Source of the DNA: an uncultured bacterium
Lineage (GTDB): Bacteria; Bacteroidota; Bacteroidia; Chitinophagales; CAIODY01
Assembly: GCA_903857255.1 (NCBI GenBank)
Contig: CAIODY010000043.1
Span: 82,334-146,333 of the forward strand
Length of the DNA: 64,000 nucleotides
Reading direction: 5' to 3'
Position 1 is the first letter of the stretch. Each line of letters opens with the position of its first letter. Under the pieces are notes generated by a model. It was given only the letters and a program-made list of their open reading frames with translations. It had not been told where the DNA came from and searched no databases. A program made the translations under genes and the position numbers. Shown here piece by piece: positions 43,727 to 53,473 of this stretch.

Positions 43727-46700
43727 TTATTCCATCACAATTTTTCCATTACCAATTTTTTTACCATTGTTTTTTAATTCATAAAAATAAATTCCGCTGC
43801 TTAAATCATTTCGATTAATGCTGATGATATTAAATTGATGTAAAAGCACTTTTACTTTTTCACCTAATATATTTGTGATGGTTAAATCTATATCCGCTGC
43901 GCCTTTCAAGCCATCAATGCGAATGGTTGTAAATTCATTCATTGGGTTTGGTGCAATCGAAATAGTTGGCAAATTACCATCAACAACATCATTCACTCCT
44001 AAAGCATAATCAACGGTGTTCACAGTAGTATTGGTTACTACCGCTGTGTTGAAATCAAAATAAATATTCGCAGTGTTGTTTATAGTAGAGCTTTGCGATA
44101 AACCATTTTTCAATTTTATTTTGTATTGTAAATAGCCATGGCTATGAGGTTCATCATGATTGCTATCGGGCAACATAATATTTTGAAATTTCCAAGTTGC
44201 CATTCTTGTTGCGCTATCAATTAGTAAAGTATTGTTGTTGTTGCTTTCTAACATTTGCAAAGTGTTCAAATCCAAATCGGCATCCATCACATCATTCACA
44301 ACAATATTCACAGCTGGTGCTGTGCCTGTATTTTGGAAGTTGATAGTGTAAGTCAATTCTTTTTCAGTATTCGGATTAATTGCACCATTTGTTCCTTCGC
44401 CAACTGGAGAAACTGATTTGACATTCGGGTCATAAGAACCAACTACAACTTGCGAATAATTGGTTGTGTTGTTGGTGGTATCAACATCTGTTCCGCTTGA
44501 TAAAGTGATGGTAGCATTGTGCTGTAAAACTGTTCCTAAAGCTACTGTTGAAGGCAAGTTCATCCAGATATGATTAGTAACATAAGCATTAGGTGCCAAT
44601 GAACCAACTGCCCAAATGATTTGGTGTGCAGCAGAATTATTTGTACCCAAAGTTGAACTGCCATAAGTCAATTGTGCATCATAATTAAATATAGCATTAC
44701 CACTCGAAGTTGTGCTACCAATGTTTTTTACAGTAACATAATAATAACCGCCAATGCCTGGTACTGCTGTGCTGGCAGGTGTGATATTTATCATCAAATT
44801 ATTACCTGTGGTAGCGTTGATGGCATGCACACCAAAATCATTATTCGCATAAATATTTGTACTCGAAGTGCTGACATTATATTGCGTTGGCGAAGTGGTA
44901 ATGTTGTATCCAATCAAATTGCTCAACACTGGGTTGCAAGTGATGTTGAAATTTCCATTACCATGATACATCACGGCTGCATAATTTCCGTTCCAATCTG
45001 TCCAAACATGTTGACTCATGGTGTTGCCATAAATATCTACACGGATGTTGCTGCCATCGGCTTCGCCAGCATCTTGTGTGCCATTGCCATTGTTATCAAA
45101 AAATACATGACCGCTGATAATGGATGAAGTATCCTGAAAACCAAAATCTAATCCGCTGATATTTTGATTGCCTGTAACCGTTACTACATAATGGTTTGGA
45201 TTGATTGGCAAAGTTTGATTATAACCTCCTAAATTATTGTAAGCAAAAATTGAATCGGTGCTGGGCGCAACTACTAATGTGTAATTACCCGAGGCATCTG
45301 TGCGTTGATAAAGTGAATTACCATTCAAATAAAATAATACCCACTGATTGGGGATGCCAAATTCGCCAGCATCATGAATGCCGTTGCCATTGGCATCGTT
45401 GAATACTGTACCTTTTAAAGTATCTGCAATTGGCAATACAACATTGATGTAATGCGAAATGCTATCAAAACAAGAAGTTGCATTTTGAATCATGAGCGTA
45501 ACTAAATGCATTCCGCCAGTTAGAAATTGATGCGATGGATTAGCAACATTATCATTGGTATTATCATCAAAATACCAATTGTAAGAAGTTGGTATGCCAA
45601 ATGATGTATTGGTTAAATGAACTGTATCGTCACTCATGGTATAACTGAAAGCCGCTTTGAGTGCGATGTTCACAGCTATGATTTGAGTTGTAGTATCGTA
45701 GCAACTATTAGCAGCATTGTAAGAAATTAACTGTGTAGTATCATTGCCCGAATTGGCGTAAGTATGATTTGAAGTCCAGCCACTGCCTGTCGTTCCATCA
45801 CCATAATGCCAAGTGTAAGTATTGCCTTGCACATAATTGCTGGCATAAAAATAATAATTGCCGCCACAGCCGTTGGCATTGTAAGTAAATTGCGATTGAC
45901 CTGCACATAGGCTTAACCCAGAAATTGTTATTGGATTTAATGTTATTGAATCCGTACATCCACCTGAATAAACCACCAACTTAGGATAAAAAGTACCATT
46001 GCTGCTATAAGTATAGGTACCATTTGCAAATGAATCAGTCCAGTTGCCATCACCAAAAAACCATGCGTAGGTTATGTTACCATTTTGGGCAGTTGCAAAA
46101 CTTGAAAAAGTATAGGTAGTGCCACTTTGTAAACTATCTTTTGCGTATTGAATTGCTACACATGGGCTACCACTTAATCCAGTAATTGTTATCGGGCTTA
46201 CCATAAACGAATCCTGGCAGCCATTAGCATACACCAACATTTTAGGATAAAAAGTTCCATTGGTGGTATAAGTGTGTGTAGCCGCAGCACTCGAATTCCA
46301 AGCAGCTACAGTACCATCACCAAAGAACCACAAATAACTGATAGAGCCACTAACAACAGAGGCATACCCATTAAAATTATAAGTAGAGCCATTTTGTAAA
46401 GTTGCATAAGCAGATTGAATAGCAACACATGGCGACATATACAACCCGAAATTCAAATTAGCTATGTGTTGATTGCCTGTTCCATTCACGTGATAATAAT
46501 TGTGCGAAAGCGGTGTGGTTTGAATATAGCCATAAGGCGCTGAAATATAAACTGAATCAACGCTTGGGGCAACTGGTATAGAATAATTTCCATTGGCATC
46601 AGAATAAATATAAGTTTGAAAACCGTTGTTTAAATCAATATTTACAAGCTGATTTGGAAAGCCTGTTTCGCCAGCATCTTTTACACCATTGTTGTTCGTG

Positions 46701-47326
46701 TCATTAAAAACATTACCACTCAAAGTATCTGCATTCGGAATAGTGATATTGAAATATTGTGTAAGCGTATCATAACAAGTTCCATTTTGCACATATAAAT
46801 ATGCGCTGTGTTGCCCACCTGTAAAAAAAATGTCGGTTGCATTGGTGGTATAAAATTGTTGGTTACCGCCATCAATCGTCCACACGGTGCTGGTATAACT
46901 GCCTGTGCTGGTGTTGGTGAAATAAGCTGTATCGCCATGAATGGTGTAATTGAAAGCAACACCTAAATTACAAGAATTACTTAGCACAATTGTTTGACAA
47001 AATGAATCGTTACAAGTTCCTAGTGAATCAAAAATATATTCACATATCGTGAATGCCCCATGGTATGGATAAATATGTTGGAAAGTCGCACCAGTTCCAG
47101 TATTCCAAGCATTTGAATTTACCCAAGGTGTACCATCTCCAAAATAAATGTAGCTGTGTTGTGTACTAATTTGTCCTGATGTTGTCGTGCTACTGTCAAC
47201 TACAGTAACCAATGTTCCTTGTTGCGAAACATGAAAATAGGCATGACAACCAATTTGTGCTTTTACATTGAATTGTGTTGCAAACAAAGCACCGATAAGC
47301 AACAGCAATTTTATTTTATTTCCCAT
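43727..47326 (-). CDS. Giant secreted PKD/SdrD-like protein with DUF7619 and T9SS sorting domain
   Basis: 1199 residues with signal peptide MGNKIKLLLLIGALFATQFNVKA. Domains in order: PKD-like modules (YIYFGDGTPWVN; FNYTIHGDTAYFTNTS), an SdrD-B-like module (LSGNVFNDTNNNGVKDAG, about 197-290), two near-duplicate PKD repeats beginning SPCVAIQ (about 300-470), another PKD, two more SdrD-B-like modules (LKGTVFNDANGNGIHDAG; ISGHVFFDNNGNGTQDAG), and a region with DUF7619 character (VGSYDPNVKSVSPVGEG). The C terminus is a T9SS type A domain (SIAPNPMNEFTTI...DLSSGIYFYEL). It is likely a surface adhesin. Confidence 0.9.
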   Translation of the reverse strand: MGNKIKLLLLIGALFATQFNVKAQIGCHAYFHVSQQGTLVTVVDSSTTTSGQISTQHSYIYFGDGTPWVNSNAWNTGTGATFQHIYPYHGAFTICEYIFDSLGTCNDSFCQTIVLSNSCNLGVAFNYTIHGDTAYFTNTSTGSYTSTVWTIDGGNQQFYTTNATDIFFTGGQHSAYLYVQNGTCYDTLTQYFNITIPNADTLSGNVFNDTNNNGVKDAGETGFPNQLVNIDLNNGFQTYIYSDANGNYSIPVAPSVDSVYISAPYGYIQTTPLSHNYYHVNGTGNQHIANLNFGLYMSPCVAIQSAYATLQNGSTYNFNGYASVVSGSISYLWFFGDGTVAAWNSSAAATHTYTTNGTFYPKMLVYANGCQDSFMVSPITITGLSGSPCVAIQYAKDSLQSGTTYTFSSFATAQNGNITYAWFFGDGNWTDSFANGTYTYSSNGTFYPKLVVYSGGCTDSITLNPITISGLSLCAGQSQFTYNANGCGGNYYFYASNYVQGNTYTWHYGDGTTGSGWTSNHTYANSGNDTTQLISYNAANSCYDTTTQIIAVNIALKAAFSYTMSDDTVHLTNTSFGIPTSYNWYFDDNTNDNVANPSHQFLTGGMHLVTLMIQNATSCFDSISHYINVVLPIADTLKGTVFNDANGNGIHDAGEFGIPNQWVLFYLNGNSLYQRTDASGNYTLVVAPSTDSIFAYNNLGGYNQTLPINPNHYVVTVTGNQNISGLDFGFQDTSSIISGHVFFDNNGNGTQDAGEADGSNIRVDIYGNTMSQHVWTDWNGNYAAVMYHGNGNFNITCNPVLSNLIGYNITTSPTQYNVSTSSTNIYANNDFGVHAINATTGNNLMINITPASTAVPGIGGYYYVTVKNIGSTTSSGNAIFNYDAQLTYGSSTLGTNNSAAHQIIWAVGSLAPNAYVTNHIWMNLPSTVALGTVLQHNATITLSSGTDVDTTNNTTNYSQVVVGSYDPNVKSVSPVGEGTNGAINPNTEKELTYTINFQNTGTAPAVNIVVNDVMDADLDLNTLQMLESNNNNTLLIDSATRMATWKFQNIMLPDSNHDEPHSHGYLQYKIKLKNGLSQSSTINNTANIYFDFNTAVVTNTTVNTVDYALGVNDVVDGNLPTISIAPNPMNEFTTIRIDGLKGAADIDLTITNILGEKVKVLLHQFNIISINRNDLSSGIYFYELKNNGKKIGNGKIVME

Positions 47327-47518
47327 GCCACTTTTATTTTAAAATTATTGATACAAATTTCATGGAATAATTTTGGCTTTACTAATACAAATTTAATTTA
47401 TTCTACGCAGTCATTTTTTTGATTGATAGAATCGTTTTTAAAAAAATAAGTTGTTCACCCTAAAACTTTTTTTCTTTCTCTTCGTAAATTACAGGTGTAA
47501 CAACAAATCATTTTAACC

Positions 47519-48229
47519 ATGTTTACACTTTCTAACAATTGGATTACGGAAGGCACTATTGATTTTGAGTATAAAAAATACTTGCTACTGGCGTATCTAC
47601 GAGATATTGACCAATCATTTAAAAATGAAAAACTGTATCCGCCATTTGCTGATTTGATTCAGCATCATCGAAATTTATTGCACTTGCGTCATCAATTAAA
47701 TTTGATGGAAGAGCAATTTCCAAAAGCAATTTCCGAAGTTGATTTGCAACGTATGAAATTGTTATTTGAAAAAATAAATGAAGATAAAGTGGTGGAAGAA
47801 ATTGAAAATATTATCAATTATGCTTTGCCTGAAATGGAAGCGAAAATTAAAAATGGTATCGAAATTTATGAAGAAGTAGAACACAAATTGCACGTGTTTT
47901 CTTTAGGATTAATTCCGCTTTATAAAGATGATGGTTATTTTTTAATCAGCGATTTTGTGAAACGAAATATCTTATTATACGATTATCATTTCACCATTTT
48001 TGCCAACTCAACTGAACAATTCAGAGCGGTAAAAACTAATTTTGTAAAATCATACAAACTTAGCATTAGCAATACTTACGAGAAGATTAAGTACGATTTA
48101 ATAAAAGCTGATAAAAGCAACCCAACACCTGCCACATTTGTGGTAGAGTTTAAAGACAATATTCCCTATCGCGAAACTTTATTGCCAGTAGCAAAAAGAA
48201 GTTTGGTGCAATTTATTTCCAACATTTAG
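47519..48229 (+). CDS. Conserved hypothetical cytoplasmic protein
   Basis: 236 residues, no signal peptide or membrane segment. Acidic/helical N-terminal half (EYKKYLLLAYLRDIDQSF, LLHLRHQLNLMEEQFPKAI, EIYEEVEHKLHVFSLGLIPLYKDDGY), then a mixed C terminus ending RETLLPVAKRSLVQFISNI. No family was recognised, but the protein has the composition of conserved Bacteroidota cytoplasmic proteins. It is a lone plus-strand gene between two minus-strand units. Confidence 0.6.
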   Translation: MFTLSNNWITEGTIDFEYKKYLLLAYLRDIDQSFKNEKLYPPFADLIQHHRNLLHLRHQLNLMEEQFPKAISEVDLQRMKLLFEKINEDKVVEEIENIINYALPEMEAKIKNGIEIYEEVEHKLHVFSLGLIPLYKDDGYFLISDFVKRNILLYDYHFTIFANSTEQFRAVKTNFVKSYKLSISNTYEKIKYDLIKADKSNPTPATFVVEFKDNIPYRETLLPVAKRSLVQFISNI

Positions 48230-48322
48230 CAACTACATTTCACCACCACATTGTAACATAGAAAATAGAGTTTAAAATTCCGTGAACATCATTTCTGTCT
48301 TCGTCATTCGTGTTCTATTTTT

Positions 48323-49033
48323 CTAATCAAACATAGCAGCCAATACATCAGGTGATTTCATTTTACCAAAGTTGGGAATGTGCAACGCAAAATAATCGCA
48401 CAAAATCTGCAACACTTTTTTTCGCTGAATTCTGTTTTGCAATGCATTGCTATCATTCAAAAAAATAGCAAAAAGAGTAGAGTCATTTTTGCTTAGATAA
48501 TTGAAGTGTGATGGAATTTCTTGTTGAAAAATGCCATTCATCAAATCAAAATAATTAGTTGTTTCGGTTGAGTTTTCATGCGGATAAAAACCAAAGTGTT
48601 TACTCACTTGCAGCATGAAATCTAAATGAAATGAGGCATTCAGCGTTTCAGTAGCATCTAATTCAATCAATTTATTTTCGAGCCATTCAAAAAAATCGTT
48701 GTTATTTTCTTCTTCATAAATCACTTTGTGTAACAATTCGGCAATGAAAAAAGCAGTGGTGTTTTTTGCTACATCAAAATTTATTTGCGAAAAATGATGC
48801 ACCAATTTCACTTCACTGATGCGTTCCATTTTTTTGTGTTCGTGTTTGTACACCACTAAATCTAAAATCGTTAAAGGCTGAAACAATGCGGCTTTGCCAG
48901 TTTTTCCTGCACTGCGAACACTATTGATAATATAAGTTTGCAAGCCAAATTTTTCAGTAAAAATTTTGCACACAATACTACTCTCTTTGAATGGAGTAGA
49001 TTTGATTACAATACCTTTTGTTTTGTGCAACAT
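48323..49033 (-). CDS. recO: DNA repair protein RecO
   Basis: 236 residues. N-terminal OB fold with KTKGIVIKSTPFKESSIVCKIFTEKFGLQTYIINSVRS, the RecO pattern, then a helical C-terminal domain (FFIAELLHKVIYEEENNNDFFEWL). It loads RecA on SSB-coated DNA with RecR, whose gene is 9 kb away (57981). No zinc cysteines are seen in the C-terminal domain, as in several Bacteroidota RecO proteins. Confidence 0.88.
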   Translation of the reverse strand: MLHKTKGIVIKSTPFKESSIVCKIFTEKFGLQTYIINSVRSAGKTGKAALFQPLTILDLVVYKHEHKKMERISEVKLVHHFSQINFDVAKNTTAFFIAELLHKVIYEEENNNDFFEWLENKLIELDATETLNASFHLDFMLQVSKHFGFYPHENSTETTNYFDLMNGIFQQEIPSHFNYLSKNDSTLFAIFLNDSNALQNRIQRKKVLQILCDYFALHIPNFGKMKSPDVLAAMFD

Positions 49034-49085
49034 GGCATGGCAAATTTATTTGTTAATCACTAATTGAAATGCAAAACGGTTGCAA

Positions 49086-49565
49086 TTATCTATCCATTCT
49101 GTTTAAATAAAAACTACCTAATGAAATGGTAAAAGTGCTATCCACAAAAGCAAACTGCCCAGCAATAATATTGCTTGTGCTATCCAATTCATTGATTTGT
49201 AAGCTGCCGTTGTTGTTGCTTTTCAGCCATGAACCGCCGGTTGGCAAAAATTGCATCACTGCATCAGTATGGCTTAAAGTATGAGTGCCTAAGCTGGGCA
49301 AAAATTCGACGATAAAATTATTGATGCCATTTCGATAAGCATAAATATAAATCTTACGATAGCTGCACGATGTACAATTTTTTAGCACCGCATGAAACGA
49401 ATCTGATTCATACATTTTGCCATTTACCTTATAGCTAAAATTGGGCAATATTCCTGAATTGCCTGTGTTGGTGCTGGTTGTAGAGTCGCTATCTTTTTTG
49501 CACGAAAGAATAATGCAAGAGAATAGTACGATGCATAAAACTTTATAAAATGATGGACTATTCAT
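49086..49565 (-). CDS. Small lipoprotein of unknown function
   Basis: 159 residues from the ATG at 49565: NSPSFYKVLCIVLFSCIILSCKKDSDS, with a lipobox Cys at about 22 in the SCKK context common in Bacteroidota. The ORF-track start at 49667 adds 34 residues that overlap the upstream gene and lack a signal, so it is rejected. The mature domain (FSYKVNGKMYESDSFHAVLKNCTSCSYRKIYIYAYRNG) is a beta-rich fold of unknown family. It follows the GIN lipoprotein by 46 bp on the same strand. Confidence 0.72.
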   Translation of the reverse strand: MNSPSFYKVLCIVLFSCIILSCKKDSDSTTSTNTGNSGILPNFSYKVNGKMYESDSFHAVLKNCTSCSYRKIYIYAYRNGINNFIVEFLPSLGTHTLSHTDAVMQFLPTGGSWLKSNNNGSLQINELDSTSNIIAGQFAFVDSTFTISLGSFYLNRMDR

Positions 49566-49611
49566 TTTGGCAATTTTATCAAAAATAAAAAAGATTGTCT
49601 TCACGGTTTTT

Positions 49612-50328
49612 CTACTCTTTCTTAATTTTTCCCACGCCATCATTATTGGCAGCCTTAATAGTTGCATTGCCTTTATGTTTTACACTGCCCACCCCACTGT
49701 TGTTGATGCTGATTTGTTGTTCGGCATCCACTTCGGCACTGCCCACTCCGCTATTATCAATATTCAGTTTTTGAACAATAAAACCAAAGGCTTGCAGGCT
49801 ACCCACGCCACTATTATGAATAGTAGCCGAATCGGCATTGCCACTCAATTTGGTGCTACCAACGCCCGATAAATGTGCGTTGAATATTTCACAATTCAAT
49901 TGTAAATCGTTGTTGCCTACGCCATCAGATTTCAACATCAAATGAGGTAATTTTAATAGGCTGCTACTCACTTGGTTCACTCCTTCAATAGCCAATTCAT
50001 CTATGTTTTTGATAGTTACATAAATATTGAGTTTGGTTGAATGCCGAATGTTTTTTCCTTTTTTTAAATCTAATGTTAGTTCGCCATCTTTTACATCGGT
50101 AGTAATTAAAGGAGCAAGGTTTTCATCGGTTTCCACCACTACTGCTTCCATTTCACCCTGATTAATGATGACATGAAAAACCCCATTAACAGTGAGTTTG
50201 GAGAATGAAGCTACATTTCGGTTTTGCTTAATCACATTGCCATTGCCTTTTTCGCCAATGCCAATCAAGTTGCAACTGCTTACCAATAAAGCACCAATAA
50301 ATATAGATAAAGTGGTCAGAAATTTCAT
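49612..50328 (-). CDS. GIN-domain (DUF2807) lipoprotein
   Basis: 238 residues with lipoprotein signal MKFLTTLSIFIGALLVSSC. The GIN (head-domain) pattern VASFSKLTVNGVFHVIINQGEMEAVVVETDENLAPLITTDVKDGEL is followed by a right-handed-helix-like part. That part has six repeats of about 20 residues, each with GVG (SDGVGNND, SGVGSTKL, SGVGSLQA, SGVGSAEV, SGVGSVKH, DGVGKIKK). Probably a periplasmic or outer-membrane-facing lipoprotein; role unknown. First gene of a lipoprotein pair upstream of recO. Confidence 0.88.
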   Translation of the reverse strand: MKFLTTLSIFIGALLVSSCNLIGIGEKGNGNVIKQNRNVASFSKLTVNGVFHVIINQGEMEAVVVETDENLAPLITTDVKDGELTLDLKKGKNIRHSTKLNIYVTIKNIDELAIEGVNQVSSSLLKLPHLMLKSDGVGNNDLQLNCEIFNAHLSGVGSTKLSGNADSATIHNSGVGSLQAFGFIVQKLNIDNSGVGSAEVDAEQQISINNSGVGSVKHKGNATIKAANNDGVGKIKKE

Positions 50329-50397
50329 TTGCTTTTATTTTAGTAGAGTAAATGTAAGGATAGATTTTCAAAAGCAAAGAATAGTTCCGCTGTTCGG

Positions 50398-50427
50398 TTG
50401 ATTATCATTTGCTTTTTTTTATTTTTG
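50398..50427 (+). promoter_or_regulatory. Promoter of the MBL-rhodanese gene
   Basis: TTG (50398-50400), 19-bp spacer, TATTTTTG (50420-50427); leader of about 60 nt. Confidence 0.4.
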
Positions 50428-50494
50428 TAAAATTAACCCCAGCAAAACTTTACGTTTTAAGTTTTGTTTTTCTAAATCTGAAAAAGCGTCATTT

Positions 50495-51901
50495 ATGTAT
50501 ATTGAACAAATTTACACCAGTTGTTTAAGCGAAGCATCTTACTACATTGAATCGGAAAATGAGGCGGTCATTATCGACCCACTTCGTGATACTGAAAAGT
50601 ATTTGGCATTAGCAAAATCGAGAAATGCGACTATCAAATATATTTTTGAAACGCACTTCCATGCTGATTTTGTGAGTGGTCATTTAGAATTATCAAAGCA
50701 GACCCATGCACCAATTGTCTATGGACCTCATGCAGAAACAAACTTTTCAATTCACAAAGCAATTGATGGTGAAGAAATAAAATTAGGTAAAATAAAATTT
50801 CAAATTCTTCATACACCAGGGCATACTTTAGAATCAACTTGTTATTTGTTGATGGATGAAAACAATAAACCCAATGCTATTTTCACGGGTGATACATTGT
50901 TTGTTGGTGATGTTGGTCGCCCAGATTTATTTAGTGGAAATTTATCGAAAGAAGAATTGGCAGGCATGCTTTTCGATTCCTTACAATCGAAAATAAAACC
51001 ATTATCCGATGCGGTAACTGTTTATCCAGCACATGGGCCAGGTTCGGCTTGTGGCAAGGCTTTAGGAAAAGAAACTTTTAGCACCATAGGTATTCAGAAA
51101 GCAACTAACTATGCTTTGAAACACAACAACAAAACTGATTTTGTAAAAGACGTAACCAGTGGATTAAATGCACCACCACCGTATTTTCCAATTAATGCAG
51201 GCATCAACAAAAACGGTCATCAATTGTTAGATGATGTAATGAGTTCGGCAAAAGCCTTATCCATCGAAGAGTTTGAAGCTATTGCAAAAACGGATGCTAT
51301 CATTTTAGACACAAGAACTGCCGATAAATTTACCGAAGGATTTATTCCAAATTCTATTTTCATTGGCTTAGATGGCAGGTTTGCCGAATGGGCTGGAACA
51401 ATTTTACCTTATGATAAAAACATCATTTTGGTAACTGAAATTGGCAAAGAACAAGAAAGCATTGTTCGCTTAGGTCGAGTTGGATTAGATAAAGTGATTG
51501 GCTATTTACAAGGCGGATTTGAAGCCTGGAAAAGTGCGAACAAGAAATTTGATTTGGTCATCAACGTTGAAGCTGATGAATTGAAAATGGATTTGCAATA
51601 TGATGAAGATAAAATGGCAGTGATTGATGTTCGCAAACCATCGGAATTTGAAGGCGGACATATTGATATTGCACAAAATTTTTCATTAGCTAATTTAGAA
51701 AATGAAATGACTGATTTGCCCGACAACAAAAATATGTATGTGCATTGTGCTGGCGGCTATCGCAGCGTAATTGCTATTTCATTGATGAAAAAAGAAGGCT
51801 ATCATAATGTTAGGAATATTGTTGGCGGTTGGGGAACGATTACAAAAGTACCCGAAATGCCAATCGTATTGCCTGTTCCGAAAGAAGCAAGTTTGAATTA
51901 A
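50495..51901 (+). CDS. Metallo-beta-lactamase-fold protein with two rhodanese domains (persulfide dioxygenase-like)
   Basis: 468 residues. The MBL domain (1-240) has the metal motif ETHFHADFVSGHLEL (HxHxDxxxGH) and the ETHE1-like LHTPGHTLEST, GDTLFVGDVGRPDLF and YPAHGPGSACG. A first rhodanese domain (about 260-350, AIILDTRTADKFTEGFIPNSIF) lacks the active Cys (LVTEIGKEQ at that place). A second (about 365-460, AVIDVRKPSEFEGGHI) has an intact loop CAGGYRS. Such proteins oxidise glutathione or bacillithiol persulfides and shuttle sulfane sulfur. It lies 111 bp upstream of paaA on the same strand. Confidence 0.9.
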   Translation: MYIEQIYTSCLSEASYYIESENEAVIIDPLRDTEKYLALAKSRNATIKYIFETHFHADFVSGHLELSKQTHAPIVYGPHAETNFSIHKAIDGEEIKLGKIKFQILHTPGHTLESTCYLLMDENNKPNAIFTGDTLFVGDVGRPDLFSGNLSKEELAGMLFDSLQSKIKPLSDAVTVYPAHGPGSACGKALGKETFSTIGIQKATNYALKHNNKTDFVKDVTSGLNAPPPYFPINAGINKNGHQLLDDVMSSAKALSIEEFEAIAKTDAIILDTRTADKFTEGFIPNSIFIGLDGRFAEWAGTILPYDKNIILVTEIGKEQESIVRLGRVGLDKVIGYLQGGFEAWKSANKKFDLVINVEADELKMDLQYDEDKMAVIDVRKPSEFEGGHIDIAQNFSLANLENEMTDLPDNKNMYVHCAGGYRSVIAISLMKKEGYHNVRNIVGGWGTITKVPEMPIVLPVPKEASLN

Positions 51902-51909
51902 TTTCAACG

Positions 51910-51981
51910 AAAGAGCGCAAAGAAAAAAAGACGCAAAGTTTGTAGAGCATTAAAATCTTTTGCGACTTGGCGTGATAAAAA
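51910..51981. repeat. Octamer-period repeat segments between the MBL gene and paaA
   Basis: 51910-51938 reads (minus strand) CTTTGCGT, CTTTTTTT, CTTTGCGC, TCTTT; 51958-51981 reads TTTTGCGA, CTTGGCGT, GATAAAAA. The two are in inverted orientation. Confidence 0.6.
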
Positions 51982-52012
51982 CAAAAATAAAAATCAGCAA
52001 AAAAATATTTTT

Positions 52013-53008
52013 ATGTACGGAAACGGATATACATCGCCCGAAGAAACAGCTAAACAAAAGCCCGACCCTTTAGCTGGTGAGGATTTGCAGCAATTGGCAT
52101 TGTTTGAAGAACGCATTACCCATGGCGAAAAAATTGAACCACAAGATTGGATGCCGAAGGAATATCGCCGACAATTAATCCGTATGATTGAGCAACATGC
52201 ACACAGCGAAGTGATTGGTGCATTGCCCGAAGGTACTTGGATTACAAGGGCTCCGAGCTTTAAACGCAAATTAGCTTTGATTGCAAAAGTGCAAGACGAA
52301 ATTGGTCATGCACATTTATTATACAACGCTGCTGAAACTTTAGGCAAAAGCAGAGAGGCAATGATTAATGATTTGTTGAGCGGCAAAAGCAAGTACAGCA
52401 ATGTGTTCAACTATCCTGCCACCACTTGGGCTGATGTAACTGTGATTGGTTTTTTGATTGATGGTGCTGCCATTGTAAATCAAGTCATCAATGCTAAAGG
52501 CTCTTACGGTCCATATTGCAGAGCGTTGGAAAGAATTTGTTACGAAGAAAGTTTTCATTTAAAACAAGGGCATGATGCGTTGGTGCATTTAGCAGTTGGC
52601 ACAAAAACACAACGAGCGATGTTGCAAGATGCATTGAATCGTTGGTATCGTCCGATTATTCATTTTTTCGGACCAAGCGATAAAGCCAGTGTTCATGGCA
52701 CTTTGCTGATGAAGTGGAAAGTGAAAATGGCAAGCAACGATGATATGCGAAATCAGTTTCTTGACCAATACGTTCCAAAAATTCGTGAACTTGGTTTAGA
52801 TTTTCCTGACCCGAAATTGAATAAAAATGCTGAAGGCATTTGGGAATTCAGCGACCCGAATTGGGATGAATTTTTTGCTACCATTAATGGAAACGGACCT
52901 TGTAATGCAGAAAGATTAGCAGTTCGTCGTTGGGCAGAAGAACACGGCAGATGGGTGCGTAAAGCGTTGATGAATCCAAGCCAAAAGCAGGTTTTGCCGT
53001 TGTCGTAA
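52013..53008 (+). CDS. paaA: 1,2-phenylacetyl-CoA epoxidase subunit A
   Basis: 331 residues, a ferritin-like diiron oxygenase: [36 protein letters not shown] (EXXH-type metal site), [16 protein letters not shown] (second EXXH) and [18 protein letters not shown]. PaaA is the catalytic oxygenase of the PaaABCE epoxidase, which makes ring-1,2-epoxyphenylacetyl-CoA in aerobic phenylacetate breakdown. It is followed by paaB and paaC; paaD and paaE are not in the window. Confidence 0.95.
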   Translation: MYGNGYTSPEETAKQKPDPLAGEDLQQLALFEERITHGEKIEPQDWMPKEYRRQLIRMIEQHAHSEVIGALPEGTWITRAPSFKRKLALIAKVQDEIGHAHLLYNAAETLGKSREAMINDLLSGKSKYSNVFNYPATTWADVTVIGFLIDGAAIVNQVINAKGSYGPYCRALERICYEESFHLKQGHDALVHLAVGTKTQRAMLQDALNRWYRPIIHFFGPSDKASVHGTLLMKWKVKMASNDDMRNQFLDQYVPKIRELGLDFPDPKLNKNAEGIWEFSDPNWDEFFATINGNGPCNAERLAVRRWAEEHGRWVRKALMNPSQKQVLPLS

Positions 53009-53030
53009 ATTTCAATTAATCAAAAAATCA

Positions 53031-53062
53031 CTTGGCGTCTTTGCGCCTTTGTGAGAAAAAAA
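53031..53062 (+). repeat. Octamer-period repeat between paaA and paaB
   Basis: CTTGGCGT, CTTTGCGC, CTTTGTGA, GAAAAAAA; shares CTTGGCGT with the other two paa spacers. Confidence 0.6.
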
Positions 53063-53068
53063 TATTGC

Positions 53069-53437
53069 ATGAAAAGTTTTGACCCAAGAGTTAATAGAAT
53101 CAACCCCATCGAGGAAAAGACCGAAATGAATATCGGTGAAGCATGGGAACCGTATGAAGTTTTTCATCAAAAAAAACGTGGCGACCATCACATTCATGTG
53201 GGTAGTGTGCATGCGCCAAATGCAGCACAGGCTTTGCTTTTCGCTAAAGAACAATATGGCAGAAGACAAAATTGTGTAAACATGTGGGTGGTGCGAACTG
53301 CCGATGTAACTCAATTTCAGTATGATGATGCTGATATTTTTGAAACAGCCATTGACAAAGAATATCGCGAAGCGTATGGCTTTAAAGTGAGAGATAAAAT
53401 CAATGCTTATAAAAAACAACAAACAGAATCAAAATAA
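53069..53437 (+). CDS. paaB: 1,2-phenylacetyl-CoA epoxidase subunit B
   Basis: 122 residues from the ATG at 53069 (KSFDPRVNRINPIEEKTEMN); the GTG at 53051 used by the ORF track lies in the repeat and is less likely. WEPYEVFHQKKRGDHHIHVGSVHAPNAAQAL and NMWVVRTADV are PaaB features. PaaB is a small subunit bridging PaaAC heterodimers. 60 bp after paaA, 36 bp before paaC. Confidence 0.92.
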   Translation: MKSFDPRVNRINPIEEKTEMNIGEAWEPYEVFHQKKRGDHHIHVGSVHAPNAAQALLFAKEQYGRRQNCVNMWVVRTADVTQFQYDDADIFETAIDKEYREAYGFKVRDKINAYKKQQTESK

Positions 53438-53440
53438 AAT

Positions 53441-53466
53441 TCTTTGCGCCTTGGCGTGATAAAAAA
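53441..53466 (+). repeat. Octamer-period repeat between paaB and paaC
   Basis: TCTTTGCG CCTTGGCG TGATAAAA; a 16-mer CTTGGCGTGATAAAAA is identical to 51966-51981. Confidence 0.6.
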
Positions 53467-53473
53467 TAATTAA

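Noticed and set aside
44672-45127. 151-aa plus-strand ORF opposite the giant T9SS gene
   Set aside because: Shadow of a long coding region; unusual Ile/Cys-rich composition and no homology pattern.
48230-48322. Possible further short-period repeat (TTCGTCATTCGTG-like) before recO
   Set aside because: Periodicity too weak to separate from chance.
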